Source of the DNA: Planctomycetales bacterium
GTDB taxonomy: Bacteria > Planctomycetota > Planctomycetia > Isosphaerales > Isosphaeraceae
Assembly (NCBI GenBank): GCA_027451885.1
Contig: DAIDHX010000248.1
Coordinates: forward strand, 1-40,585
Length of the DNA stretch: 40,585 nucleotides
Reading direction: 5' to 3'
Below the pieces are notes generated by a model, which saw only the letters and a list, made by a program, of their open reading frames with translations, was not told the DNA's origin and did no database searches. Made by a program: the position numbers and the translations under genes. Shown piece after piece: positions 6,848-15,217 of the stretch; positions within the stretch are counted from its first letter, which is position 1; every line of letters begins with the position of its first letter.

Positions 6848-8445
6848 CGCCGCAGCACCTCCCACGAACCCGGCCGCTCGAAGCGATAGACCCGCACCGC
6901 GGCGGTTTGCCGCGTCTGATCGGGAAATTCGGCAATGACACGGGCGGTTCTGTCCAGCAACCTGCGTAGCGTGCGCGCCCGCGGGCTTGGGGCCTCGAGC
7001 TCGTCACGCTCCACGACGATGTAACGCAAATGGGCGTCCGTGAGCGCCTGGCGGACGTGCCAGTAGTCATAGCCCAGCTTGCCGGAGATGAACCGCGCCC
7101 AGCCGCGCGTATCGAGCACAAGCTCCTGATCGGCCGCGTGCTGGGCGAGCCAGCGCCCGGCTTCAAGATGAGCCTCACGGCTCCAGTGGCCGCGATGTTT
7201 CGGCCGCACCTGCGTGATCACCGAAAGCATGATAAGAAGCGCCGAGGCGGCAACACCCAGCCAAAGCGCCCGCGCGGGCAGAAGCCGGCACTTGACCGCG
7301 ACCCCTCGCGCGCACACAAAAGATCCCGCGGCTGCCCAGGGCGCGGCGGCGATAAGCAACGCCATCGTGTGCCGGCCGGAGAGATAACCCAGCACCGTGC
7401 TATGCCGTAAAAGCGCAAGGAAATAAATCGCTGAAAACACAAGCAATATCCGGGATGTCGCGCGGCTCGCATCCGGATCGAGCTCCGGGCAAAGGCCGCG
7501 GATGAAGTCTCGCCGCGCCCAGCCCCAGCCGGCCATGACCGCGAAAAACCAGCAACTTTCTTCCCACCACTCGCGCAGGATCATGGCCGCGGCTTGACCT
7601 GCCCCCGTGATCCGGATCGTGTCCGACTCTTCCTTGGGTGAAAAGTCCAACCGGGGATCGTCGAGCCCCGGCGGAACAGAACGAATCGCATGCGGCGGCG
7701 TGGCAGCGCTCTTGCCAAGCGACGCGCCCAGGCGAAGGGCGAGCTTTTCCGAGATCTCGCCCTTGATCGCCGCATAGGCGCACAGCACCGCGCCAAAGGC
7801 AAGCGCGATCGCCACGAGCCCGGGAAACCGCTTGCGGCTCAGGTATCGCGGACCCTGAAGCATGCCCATCAGCCAGGCCAGCGCGAGCGCAGGCGGGACC
7901 AGAATCGCCTCCGGCCGTGCCAGATACCCCAGGCCGGCGACCACCCCCGAAAGCGCCCCAAGCCGCGTGCTCGGCTTCAACCAGGCGCAAATCCCAAACC
8001 AGAGCGCGGAGAAAATCCCCAGCAAGCCGACCGAGTCCGCCAGCGTTTCGTGCCCCAGCTCCGCCATGTGCGGATACAGCACCACAAGGGCGGCGGCGAG
8101 CAGGGCGATCCTGCGGTCAAAGAGTATTCGCGCAATTCTATGTACTGGAAAGATCAGAAGCACCGACGCGAGCGCCGAGACAAGCTGTGCGGTCAATCGC
8201 CAGGATGTCGGGCCCGGTCCAGCCGCCGCCGCCACAAACGGATGCAGAGCCGCAATGAGCGCAGGGTAAAGCGGGTGCAGGTCGGTCCCGCGCACCACGT
8301 CCTCCCACGGCCTGTGCCCGAACTCCCGCGCAACCGCGATCACCTTGAGCCCATCCTGCGCGGGCAGAACCGTCCGCCCGATCGCAAGCCCGTGCATCGC
8401 GAGCGCGAACAGCACGACCGCGATCAACCAGCGGCGGTCGGCCAT
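6844..8445 (-). CDS. Membrane glycosyltransferase, PMT/ArnT-like (GT39/GT83 type)
   Basis: 533 residues with about ten membrane helices and a soluble C-terminal domain of about 120 residues. After the first helix comes the luminal loop REFGHRPWEDVVRGTDLHPLYPALIAALHP; an acidic residue followed by HPLYP matches the catalytic-loop style of dolichyl- or undecaprenyl-phosphate-sugar transferases such as ArnT and PMT. Later landmarks are YPHMAELGHETLADSVGLL and GYLARPEAILVPPALAL. Such enzymes move a sugar from a lipid carrier to an acceptor on the outer face of the membrane. It is the first gene behind the promoter at 8534-8561, and its ATG is preceded by a perfect AAGGAGG site. Acceptor and sugar are not determined; the neighbours suggest LPS. 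Confidence 0.8.
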   Translation of the reverse strand: MADRRWLIAVVLFALAMHGLAIGRTVLPAQDGLKVIAVAREFGHRPWEDVVRGTDLHPLYPALIAALHPFVAAAAGPGPTSWRLTAQLVSALASVLLIFPVHRIARILFDRRIALLAAALVVLYPHMAELGHETLADSVGLLGIFSALWFGICAWLKPSTRLGALSGVVAGLGYLARPEAILVPPALALAWLMGMLQGPRYLSRKRFPGLVAIALAFGAVLCAYAAIKGEISEKLALRLGASLGKSAATPPHAIRSVPPGLDDPRLDFSPKEESDTIRITGAGQAAAMILREWWEESCWFFAVMAGWGWARRDFIRGLCPELDPDASRATSRILLVFSAIYFLALLRHSTVLGYLSGRHTMALLIAAAPWAAAGSFVCARGVAVKCRLLPARALWLGVAASALLIMLSVITQVRPKHRGHWSREAHLEAGRWLAQHAADQELVLDTRGWARFISGKLGYDYWHVRQALTDAHLRYIVVERDELEAPSPRARTLRRLLDRTARVIAEFPDQTRQTAAVRVYRFERPGSWEVLRR

Positions 8446-8533
8446 TCTCGTCCTCCTTGATCCTTAGTACGCCTTGCCTTCCTGGCAAAGACGAGCCCCC
8501 CGCGCACCGCGGGCGCGGAATCTCCTGTCGCGG

Positions 8534-8561
8534 ATTATAGATTGACTTCAATTCCGGTCAA
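8534..8561 (-). promoter_or_regulatory. Strong sigma70-type promoter for the envelope operon
   Basis: On the minus strand TTGACC (-35, 8561-8556) is followed after 16 bases by TATAAT (-10, 8539-8534), an exact -10 consensus in an otherwise G+C-rich gap. It lies about 90 bases before the ATG of the membrane glycosyltransferase. The leader can form two small hairpins (for example TTGCC/GGCAA around 8474-8488) before the Shine-Dalgarno AAGGAGG. Confidence 0.7.
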
Positions 8562-8586
8562 CCTCGATTGGCAAGCCCGCACGCAC

Positions 8587-10842
8587 TCACGCTGGCGTTT
8601 GAATCTCACACGCAGTGGGCGCGGATGGGTCTGCGGCCTTGAAAGCGCGTTTTTCGATTGGCTCGAGCTGCTTGAAGAGCGTGCCCAGGGTGGGCTCATA
8701 GTTGCGGAACCGCTCGACCGAGCGGGTATAGATTGGCTGGCGAACCTGGGTGACGCTGGCGGTGCGCACCGGCCGGTCGGTGCGATGGAACTCGAGACAG
8801 GCGGGATCCCACTCGAGCCCGGCCGCGGCCACGATCTTGCGGGCGACGCCTTCGAGGTCGCTGACTGTGTCTTCGTAATCGATCTCGATCATCCGGCCAG
8901 GGAGGACCGAGCGCCAGTGCTCCATGAGCCGAATGTAATTGCGAAAGCGTGCGGCGATGTGATCTTTGTGGAACGCCCAGGGGATCTTGCCGAAATCGGT
9001 CATCCAGCAGGAGACGGCGACGTCGCGCAGATCGCGCCGGGTGTGAATGAAAAGCGCATGCGGAAACAGGAGCGCGAGCAAGCCGAAATTCGCATAGTTT
9101 TCAGGCATCTTGTCCACAACGCGGTCCTTTGTGCCGCCGTCATGCTCGGCAAGGGCCTTCAAGTGCAAATCGGCAATACGCTTGAGGGCCTCAGGCGTGA
9201 GCTGCTTCATGGCGAGCGCGGGGATCTCGTCGATGCCGAGCACGGCGGGAACAGCCTCGAACGAATGCCGCGCGAGCCGGAGCTCCCCCGCGCCATGGAC
9301 CCGGGCGTGGCTGGCCAGAATCTGCTCGGTGAGCGTGGTGCCTGAACGGGGCAGGCCAAAGATAAAGATCGGCCTGCGCGATTCCGATCCCTGGCCCGCG
9401 AGCCGGCTCAAAAGCTCGAGATCGAAGGCCTCGATGAGCCGGTCGACAAAGCGGTCGTGATCGGCGGGATCGTAGCTCGCGCGTGTGCCCGTCTTGAGCG
9501 AAAGAGCGTTCGATTCCTCCAGGCACTGGGCCGCGCGGGCGTAATCCTGCCGCGCATCGAGCACATGCGCCAGCGCGAAGAGCAGCCGGGCGCGAAAATG
9601 GGGCGTGAGTTTCTCATCAGCCAGCCTGGTCTCGAGCGCGGCGAGATCGTCCTCAGGCAGTTTGCCGCGCAGCAGCGTAGCCAGCCGCCCCAGCGGCAGT
9701 GGGAAATCAGGCTGCATGGCCCGGGCATGGCGATAGTCGGCCTCGGCTTCCTCAAGCTCGCCGACCTCCTCATGCAAGTGGCCCAGATTCATCCGCGCTG
9801 CCGCGGCGTCGGGCTGAATCGCAAGCGCAGCCTCAAATTGCGCACGCGCCTCGGCGAACCGATGCTCGTCCTGGAGCGCCCGCCCAAGCGCAATCCGCGC
9901 GCCGGCGTGGTCCGGCTTGAGCGCGACAAACGCCTGCCAGGCGGAAATCGATTCGGGCGCGTTCTCGAGCTCGTCGTAGCACTCCGCCAGCCAGAACCAG
10001 AAATCGGCGTTCGTGGGCTCGAGATCAAGCGCGCTTTTGAACCAGGGGACGGCCTCGTCGTATTTCTCCTCAGCCTTGAGAACCAGGCCGAGATGCGCGC
10101 TTGTGAGCGGCTGGTTGGGCGCGAGCCGAAGTGCTTCGAGATACTCGGTCCGGGCTTCGTCGTATCGACCCTGGCAGCGATAAACATTACCCAGGTTGTG
10201 ATGCGGCTCCGCGGCGTTTGGGGCCAGCTTGACCGCTTCCTGGCAGTGTGGGAGCGCTTCGTCCAGGCGCCCGCGTTCGAGCAACGCCTGGCCCAGGTTC
10301 GTTTGCGCGGGACCATACTCCGGCGCCTGCGCAACGGCCCGTTCAAAGTGCGTGATCGCTTCATCAATTCGGCCCAGCTCGCGGAGCGAGATCCCCAGGT
10401 TGTTGTGCGCGACCACAAAGCCCGGCCTGGCTTTGAGTGCGAGCTCGAACTGCTCGACCGCCTCGTCGTGCCGCTTGAGACCCTGAAGCGCGCTGCCCAG
10501 GTTGCAAAGCGCCTCGGGAAACTGGGGCCAGATCCCCAGCGCGGAGCGGCAGCAGCCGGCCGCGCGCTCGAATTGCCCAAGCGCCCGGTACGCCTCCGCC
10601 AGGTTCGCGTGATACACATACGCGTTCGGCTGGATCGCCACGGCACGGCTCATAAGCTGGATCGCACTGGCGTGGTCGCCCCGCTGGTGCTCCAGCAAAC
10701 CAAGCATATGAAGCGCCTCGGCATTATCGCGCTCAAGCTGGAGCACCCGCGCGTACATGGGTCCCGCCTGCGCAAGCTGGCCGGCCTGGTGCAGGCGTAT
10801 TGCCGAGGCCATGAGCGCCTGCGCTGGGGTCGCGTTCTGCAT
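8587..10842 (-). CDS. TPR-repeat sulfotransferase
   Basis: 751 residues in two parts. Residues about 5-385 are some eleven tetratricopeptide repeats of the 34-residue kind (for example AHNNLGISLRELGRIDEAI and PHHNLGNVYRCQGRYDEA). Residues about 490-735 are a sulfotransferase domain. RPIFIFGLPRSGTTLTEQIL (490-509) holds the 5'-phosphosulfate-binding loop of PAPS-dependent enzymes; DKMPENYANFGLL and HTRRDLRDVAVSCW (3'-phosphate-binding Arg/Ser region) follow. It resembles bacterial TPR-sulfotransferases distantly related to tyrosylprotein sulfotransferase, in which the TPRs probably hold a protein or glycan partner. There is no signal peptide. It stands alone behind its own promoter, between the DUF58 gene upstream and the envelope operon downstream, both on the same strand. 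The substrate is unknown. Confidence 0.9.
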   Translation of the reverse strand: MQNATPAQALMASAIRLHQAGQLAQAGPMYARVLQLERDNAEALHMLGLLEHQRGDHASAIQLMSRAVAIQPNAYVYHANLAEAYRALGQFERAAGCCRSALGIWPQFPEALCNLGSALQGLKRHDEAVEQFELALKARPGFVVAHNNLGISLRELGRIDEAITHFERAVAQAPEYGPAQTNLGQALLERGRLDEALPHCQEAVKLAPNAAEPHHNLGNVYRCQGRYDEARTEYLEALRLAPNQPLTSAHLGLVLKAEEKYDEAVPWFKSALDLEPTNADFWFWLAECYDELENAPESISAWQAFVALKPDHAGARIALGRALQDEHRFAEARAQFEAALAIQPDAAAARMNLGHLHEEVGELEEAEADYRHARAMQPDFPLPLGRLATLLRGKLPEDDLAALETRLADEKLTPHFRARLLFALAHVLDARQDYARAAQCLEESNALSLKTGTRASYDPADHDRFVDRLIEAFDLELLSRLAGQGSESRRPIFIFGLPRSGTTLTEQILASHARVHGAGELRLARHSFEAVPAVLGIDEIPALAMKQLTPEALKRIADLHLKALAEHDGGTKDRVVDKMPENYANFGLLALLFPHALFIHTRRDLRDVAVSCWMTDFGKIPWAFHKDHIAARFRNYIRLMEHWRSVLPGRMIEIDYEDTVSDLEGVARKIVAAAGLEWDPACLEFHRTDRPVRTASVTQVRQPIYTRSVERFRNYEPTLGTLFKQLEPIEKRAFKAADPSAPTACEIQTPA

Positions 10843-10956
10843 CGAATCTCAGGTTCCTGTCTCGGCGGCGAGCCCTGAGCTCTCGACCAGGCGCGCTCCG
10901 CAGCGCGGCCGTCCTCGCCACGGGAAATCGATCGTACCGGGCATCCACCTGGATTT

Positions 10957-10985
10957 GTTGTAAAGGCCACCGATAGCCAAGTCAA
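10957..10985 (-). promoter_or_regulatory. Candidate sigma70 promoter for the TPR-sulfotransferase
   Basis: On the minus strand TTGACT (10985-10980), 17 bases, TACAAC (10962-10957). The spacing is ideal, with five of six -35 and four of six -10 matches. It sits in the gap behind the DUF58 gene, about 115 bases before the sulfotransferase ATG. A perfect 6-bp hairpin (CGCGCT/AGCGCG, 10892-10907) lies in the leader. Confidence 0.5.
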
Positions 10986-11002
10986 ATCACTGTGACCGAA
11001 GG

Positions 11003-12316
11003 CTACAACCGCAGCCGGCGCTTGAGGTCGAGATAACGCTCGATCGTGCGGATGGCAACCTGATCCGCCCTGGATTCCAGCACCTCCACTCCCGAACGCC
11101 TGAGCTGCTCCATGAGCAGCGCCCGTTCGTAGGAGAGCTCGCATGCCACGCCCAGGCGATAAAAATCGAGCGCGGTGCGCGGAATCGCCAGCTCCTCCTG
11201 CTCGATCGTTTCGTCCGCGATCGTCACGACCAGGGGCAGATGCCGGGGATAGAGCAGCCGCAGGTAAAGCAGCATTCTCCGCGCGGCTTCCGTGACAGTC
11301 AGGTCGGTCAAAAGGATCACGAGCGTGCGTTTGAGGTTGCGCTTCGCCGCGAGTGTGAGCGCAGCTTCATAGTTCGGCTCGACCAGCCGGGGCTGCCGGG
11401 CGTGCAGGCTTTCGATGACGGCCTTGAGCTGGACTGCCTCTCGGCGCGGGTGCAGATAGTTCTCTACCTGGTCGGAAAACGCGAGCAGGCCCAGGCCGTC
11501 TCCCTGGCTGAGCGCGGAGCGGGCGACCAGGATCGCCGCCTCGAGCATGGCGTCGAACTTGGTCCGGCGGCCGCAGTAAGTGGTCATGGCCCGGCTGGAA
11601 TCCACCAGAATCAAGACCTGCTGATGTCGTTCTATCTCGAAATTGCGGCTGATGGGTCGCGATAGCCGTGCAGTGGCCTTCCAGTCAACCCAGCGGATGT
11701 CGTCCTGCGGGCTGTACTCGCGGAGCGATTCGAACGAGGTCCCCGCGCCTCGGAAGCGATAACGATGGCTGCCGGCCTGGCGTAAAAGCGCCCTGCGCTC
11801 GGCAAGCTCGGCGGCCTTTGCGCCGGCCAGGTAAGGCAAGCAGAAGAGCGACAGCGGCGCAGGGGATCGCTTTTGCGCCCAGGCCAGACCGATCGGGCCC
11901 TGGATGCGGTAGGCAAGATCGCCGAATTCCGCCTCGCCCCGCTCGTGGGCCACCAGGTCGTAATGGATTTCCTGCCGCGATCGCGGCGGCGCCTCGAGCC
12001 GAAACGTGGAGGGCTCGGCCCGGCAGCTTTCAGGCACACTATCGGCCAGCACCAGCTTGAGCGCGGAATTGCTCGAATTCACCACAATCCAGGCGATCTT
12101 CTCGGGCTGGTCGAGAAAGAGCCGATTGGGCGCGATGCGCTCGAACACCGGCTGCGCGCGCAGGTGGGCGAAAAGACCATCGAGCGCGAGCCCAGCGGCC
12201 GCGACCCCCATCACGATCCACGCCACGCGCAGGGCGCTGGGATCTCCCTTGCCCGCCAGGATAACGAGCAAGGGCGCGATTGCCAGCCAGTAAAACCGCC
12301 GGGTTGGAACGATCAT
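11003..12316 (-). CDS. DUF58 (von Willebrand A-like) protein
   Basis: 437 residues. Two N-terminal membrane helices (about 8-21 and 31-48) precede a beta-rich region. The DUF58 signature follows: RGAGTSFESLREYSPQDDIR then WVDWKATARLSRPISRNFEI (189-228), leading into a vWA-like domain starting LVDSSRAM (237-244, DxS of a MIDAS-type metal site). DUF58 proteins are standard partners of MoxR ATPases and are thought to take part in assembly or metal insertion of envelope or enzyme complexes; the client here is unknown. ATG 12316 is used because it lies 4 bases behind the moxR stop and begins the first helix; the 16 codons upstream overlap moxR and are not plausible. It is the last gene of the minus-strand cluster 16026-11003. 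Confidence 0.88.
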   Translation of the reverse strand: MIVPTRRFYWLAIAPLLVILAGKGDPSALRVAWIVMGVAAAGLALDGLFAHLRAQPVFERIAPNRLFLDQPEKIAWIVVNSSNSALKLVLADSVPESCRAEPSTFRLEAPPRSRQEIHYDLVAHERGEAEFGDLAYRIQGPIGLAWAQKRSPAPLSLFCLPYLAGAKAAELAERRALLRQAGSHRYRFRGAGTSFESLREYSPQDDIRWVDWKATARLSRPISRNFEIERHQQVLILVDSSRAMTTYCGRRTKFDAMLEAAILVARSALSQGDGLGLLAFSDQVENYLHPRREAVQLKAVIESLHARQPRLVEPNYEAALTLAAKRNLKRTLVILLTDLTVTEAARRMLLYLRLLYPRHLPLVVTIADETIEQEELAIPRTALDFYRLGVACELSYERALLMEQLRRSGVEVLESRADQVAIRTIERYLDLKRRLRL

Positions 12317-12320
12317 GCCG

Positions 12321-13277
12321 CTAGCGTGGCACCTCCACATCAGCAAGCGCGCGGCCGAGCACAAGATCGGGCGTGTCGGCCGCCACCTGGGCCTCGGGCG
12401 TCAGAATCAAGCGATGCCTGAGCACCGCGGGCGCAGCAGCCTTGACATCGTCGGGCGCAACATATTCCCGCCCGTCCATCGCCGCCATCGCCTTGCTCAT
12501 GAGCAAGAGATGCACTCCCGCGCGCGGGCTCGCACCCACCTGGATTCGCGGCGATGTCCGCGTGGTTCGCACAATCTGGTTCAGATAACGCAGAACCTCC
12601 GGCGCCACCTGAATCCCTAGCAAATCCCTCCGCGCGGCGAGCATCTCGTCCGGGGTTGTGATTGGTTTGAGCTCGCGCGCGGCAGCCTGGTGCAGATCCC
12701 TTCCCTGGTGATACGCCTCCAGAATCGCAAGCTCGACCTCGTCGCTGGGATAACGCAAGAGAATCTTGGTCATGAACCGGTCAACCTGCGCCTCGGGGAG
12801 CGGATACGTACCCTCCGATTCGACCGGATTCTGCGTGGCCAGCACCGTGAACAGAGGCGGCAGCCTGTGCGTTTCCGAGCCCAGCGACACCGAGCGCTCC
12901 TCCATCACTTCAAGCAGCGCTGCCTGCGTCTTCGGTGGAGCGCGGTTGATCTCGTCAGCCAGCAGAATCGTGGTGAAGATCGGCCCCTTGCGCAACTGGA
13001 ATGACTGCGAGGCCATCTGAAAGACCTCCGTCCCCACAATATCCGCGGGCATCAGGTCAGGCGTGAACTGGATGCGCTGAAATTCCGCCTCGACAAGCCG
13101 CGCCAGAGTCTTCGCGAGCAGCGTTTTACCCAGCCCCGGCACCCCCTCGAGCAGCACATGCCCGCCGGCGAAGATCGTGGCGAGAAGCTGCTCGATCACG
13201 TCTTCCTGGCCCAGGAACACCGTGCGCAGGCCAGCCTTGATCCGAGATGCATGTTCATGAAATCGTGCGAGATCCAT
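12321..13277 (-). CDS. MoxR-family AAA+ ATPase
   Basis: 318 residues, the family's normal size. Walker A GVPGLGKT (45-52), Walker B ILLADEINRA (104-113), the stretch PPKTQAALLEVMEE after it, and sensor-1 region VLATQNPVESEGTYPLPEAQ define MoxR. The C-terminal lid has VGASPRAGVHLL. MoxR proteins act as chaperone-like ATPases with vWA-domain partners, here the DUF58 protein encoded 4 bases downstream. ATG 13277 lies within the end of the DUF4350 gene (23-base overlap), which suggests translational coupling. The open frame continues upstream to 13583, but that part is low-complexity and antisense-like. Confidence 0.93.
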   Translation of the reverse strand: MDLARFHEHASRIKAGLRTVFLGQEDVIEQLLATIFAGGHVLLEGVPGLGKTLLAKTLARLVEAEFQRIQFTPDLMPADIVGTEVFQMASQSFQLRKGPIFTTILLADEINRAPPKTQAALLEVMEERSVSLGSETHRLPPLFTVLATQNPVESEGTYPLPEAQVDRFMTKILLRYPSDEVELAILEAYHQGRDLHQAAARELKPITTPDEMLAARRDLLGIQVAPEVLRYLNQIVRTTRTSPRIQVGASPRAGVHLLLMSKAMAAMDGREYVAPDDVKAAAPAVLRHRLILTPEAQVAADTPDLVLGRALADVEVPR

Positions 13278-14433
13278 AATATTGCTTTCGGGTTTGGATG
13301 AGCTGCTTGACGAGGTGGATCGCCGCCCGGGGAATGCGCGGGCGTTCACCGGCGGCGACAAGGGCGTCGGCCTTTTGCAACACTTCGCGCACGGCGACCG
13401 GCGGCTCGACCGTCGCACGCTCGAGCTGCCGCAATCGCCTCGCCGCCGCTTCCACCACCAGGGGGGCAGCGCGGGCGCGATCGTAAAGCTGCGCCACGGC
13501 GTCGAGATACTCGCGCGCTGTGCGCCTTTCTTTTTCGTGGAATGGCTCCGCCGGCTTGAGCCGCACGTTCTGGCCGATCGCATACAGCACCAACCAGACC
13601 GTCGCCAGCCAGGCGAACGACGACGCGCCCGGAAGCTGCGCCAGGAACGTCAAAAACGACTGCGCGCGGCCGTGGCCGTGCGAATCCTCGTCGAAGGCCA
13701 GCACGCCGCCGTCATGGATGGCCCGCTGAGTAATGTCCGCGAGCAGCCGCGCGTTGTCGCCCTGGTCGAAGCCGGAGTTCGTCCAGGCGTAAGAATCGAG
13801 CAGCAGGTATACTGAGCCCGCGCCGATGCGATAGACAAAGAGCACGCCGCCGCGTTCGTCGCCGGCAAGCTGGCAGCTTTTGAGCGTGACCCCTGGTTGC
13901 GGCGGACCCACTTCCGGCGGTCTGGGCACGAGCCGCGGCCCAGCGGCGTTCACGCGCATCGACTCGCCGCTGGCAAGCGGGGCGGTGCTGGGCACGACCC
14001 GGAGTTCATTCTCCCCAACGAGAAAGGAGCTTGCGTCGGCGCTCGGGGCGAACGCCGCGTCGACGGGCGCTAGCTCCGCGCGGGCGTCTTCGGGCAAGGC
14101 GAACAGTGAGGTCGTCTCGACCACAAGCGTGTTGCCGCGCGCGACCCAGGCGCGGATGCGCGGCCAGGCGCTCGCGGACTCGCTCGCCGCCGGCGCGGTA
14201 AGCGGACCATCGCCCGCGGTGATTACACAGTTGCCGCGGCTGGCCTGGAGCGTGTCAAGCGCTTCAACGAGCGGAGCTTCGAGCAGTTCGGTGGGTATCT
14301 TGAGCCGGCCTGCCCAGCGAACGATTCCGAGGGCGCCGCCGGTCCCGCGGTCGCGTGCGCAGCCTGTGAACGGGCTGCGATAGGAAACGGCAAGCCTGCT
14401 CCCCACCAGCCCAAGGCCGATCATCCCCAGCAA
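13255..14433 (-). CDS. DUF4350-type membrane protein
   Basis: About 392 residues. An N-terminal helix (around LLLLGMIGLGLVG) anchors a mostly periplasmic domain. A second helix near residue 275 (SSFAWLATVWLVLYAIGQNVRL) follows the GHGRAQSFLTFLAQL segment, and a cytoplasmic helical tail follows it (EYLDAVAQLYDRARAAPLVV). This layout and its place between DUF4129 and MoxR match DUF4350 proteins of MoxR clusters. The start is uncertain: TTG 14433 and ATG 14424 fall inside the first helix. An in-frame CTG at 14478, overlapping the stop of the preceding gene, would give the complete helix (LARNTRARSVAIALLLLG). The C-terminus overlaps moxR by 23 bases. Confidence 0.75.
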   Translation of the reverse strand: MLGMIGLGLVGSRLAVSYRSPFTGCARDRGTGGALGIVRWAGRLKIPTELLEAPLVEALDTLQASRGNCVITAGDGPLTAPAASESASAWPRIRAWVARGNTLVVETTSLFALPEDARAELAPVDAAFAPSADASSFLVGENELRVVPSTAPLASGESMRVNAAGPRLVPRPPEVGPPQPGVTLKSCQLAGDERGGVLFVYRIGAGSVYLLLDSYAWTNSGFDQGDNARLLADITQRAIHDGGVLAFDEDSHGHGRAQSFLTFLAQLPGASSFAWLATVWLVLYAIGQNVRLKPAEPFHEKERRTAREYLDAVAQLYDRARAAPLVVEAAARRLRQLERATVEPPVAVREVLQKADALVAAGERPRIPRAAIHLVKQLIQTRKQYYGSRTIS

Positions 14434-14470
14434 AAGCAGGGCGATGGCAACTGACCGTGCTCGCGTGTTC

Positions 14471-15217
14471 CTAGCCAGCGGCCGTCCCCTTCCCGCTCAA
14501 CAGGGAGACGCAAAGCTCAAGTGCCTGAACGGCGTCGTCGCGCCTGGCCTGCACTCGGCCGTACCAGACGCGTTCCTGGATCCGGGCCAGCCGGGCGAAC
14601 TGCGCGGCAAGCTCGGGCGTACTCCCAAGCGCGCGCTCGTGCTCGCGATTCGTGCGGGTGGAATCGAACCGGATCCGCCCCTGCTGCACTAGCCACGCAA
14701 TCACCGCCAGAAGCGCAAGCCGGATCGCATCCGCGAAGCGATCCTGCCCAAGCGCCGCTTGCGCCTGCGCGAGCAGAACCTCCGCCTTCGGCAGTTCCGT
14801 CCAGGTTTCTGAGTCGCGCTTCATCGCCTGGGATGACCCCGGCATGAGCATGTCCTTTAGGATGGGCGCGAGCTTCCACAAACCGTAGATCAAGGCGGGA
14901 ATCGCAACCAGCCAGACCACGGACGGCAAGAGCGACCGCCCGCCTCCTAGAACCGCGCCTGGAATTGAAAAAAGCCACGCCAGGAAATCCAGGATCGGTT
15001 TGATCAGGCTCCAAAGAAACCGGCGGATGGCGGCGAACACGGACGTCCCGTCTCGTTCACCCGCGCGTTCCGTGGGCTCAAGCCGCTTCCACCAGAAGTC
15101 GTCCTGGCTGAAGACCTCGCGCGCAACGGCGGCGGGATCGCGCGCGGGCAAGCGACCTTGCACGGTCGCCGCCGGCGATGCGAACGCCAGCCAGCACGTC
15201 ACAACTACGCCGGTCAT
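14471..15217 (-). CDS. DUF4129-type membrane protein
   Basis: 248 residues. A signal-like N-terminus (MTGVVVTCWLAFASPAATVQG) is followed by a periplasmic stretch with FSQDDFWWKRLEP, a hydrophobic segment (LWSLIKPILDFLAWLFSIPGA) and a helix (LPSVVWLVAIPALIYGLWKLAP). The cytoplasmic helical domain has DRFADAIRLALLAVIAWLVQ and ends with TNREHERAL...FARLARIQERVWYG. The pattern RxNREhxRxL...FxxLxxxxExxWYG is typical of the DUF4129 C-terminal domain found in MoxR clusters. ATG 15217 forms an ATGA overlap with the upstream membrane-protein stop. Function is unknown; cluster context suggests a membrane part of the MoxR/DUF58 system. Confidence 0.78.
   Translation of the reverse strand: MTGVVVTCWLAFASPAATVQGRLPARDPAAVAREVFSQDDFWWKRLEPTERAGERDGTSVFAAIRRFLWSLIKPILDFLAWLFSIPGAVLGGGRSLLPSVVWLVAIPALIYGLWKLAPILKDMLMPGSSQAMKRDSETWTELPKAEVLLAQAQAALGQDRFADAIRLALLAVIAWLVQQGRIRFDSTRTNREHERALGSTPELAAQFARLARIQERVWYGRVQARRDDAVQALELCVSLLSGKGTAAG

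Noticed and set aside
9457-10878. 473-codon open frame on the plus strand
   Set aside because: It lies opposite the TPR-sulfotransferase and arises from its G+C-rich codon use; no domain is visible.
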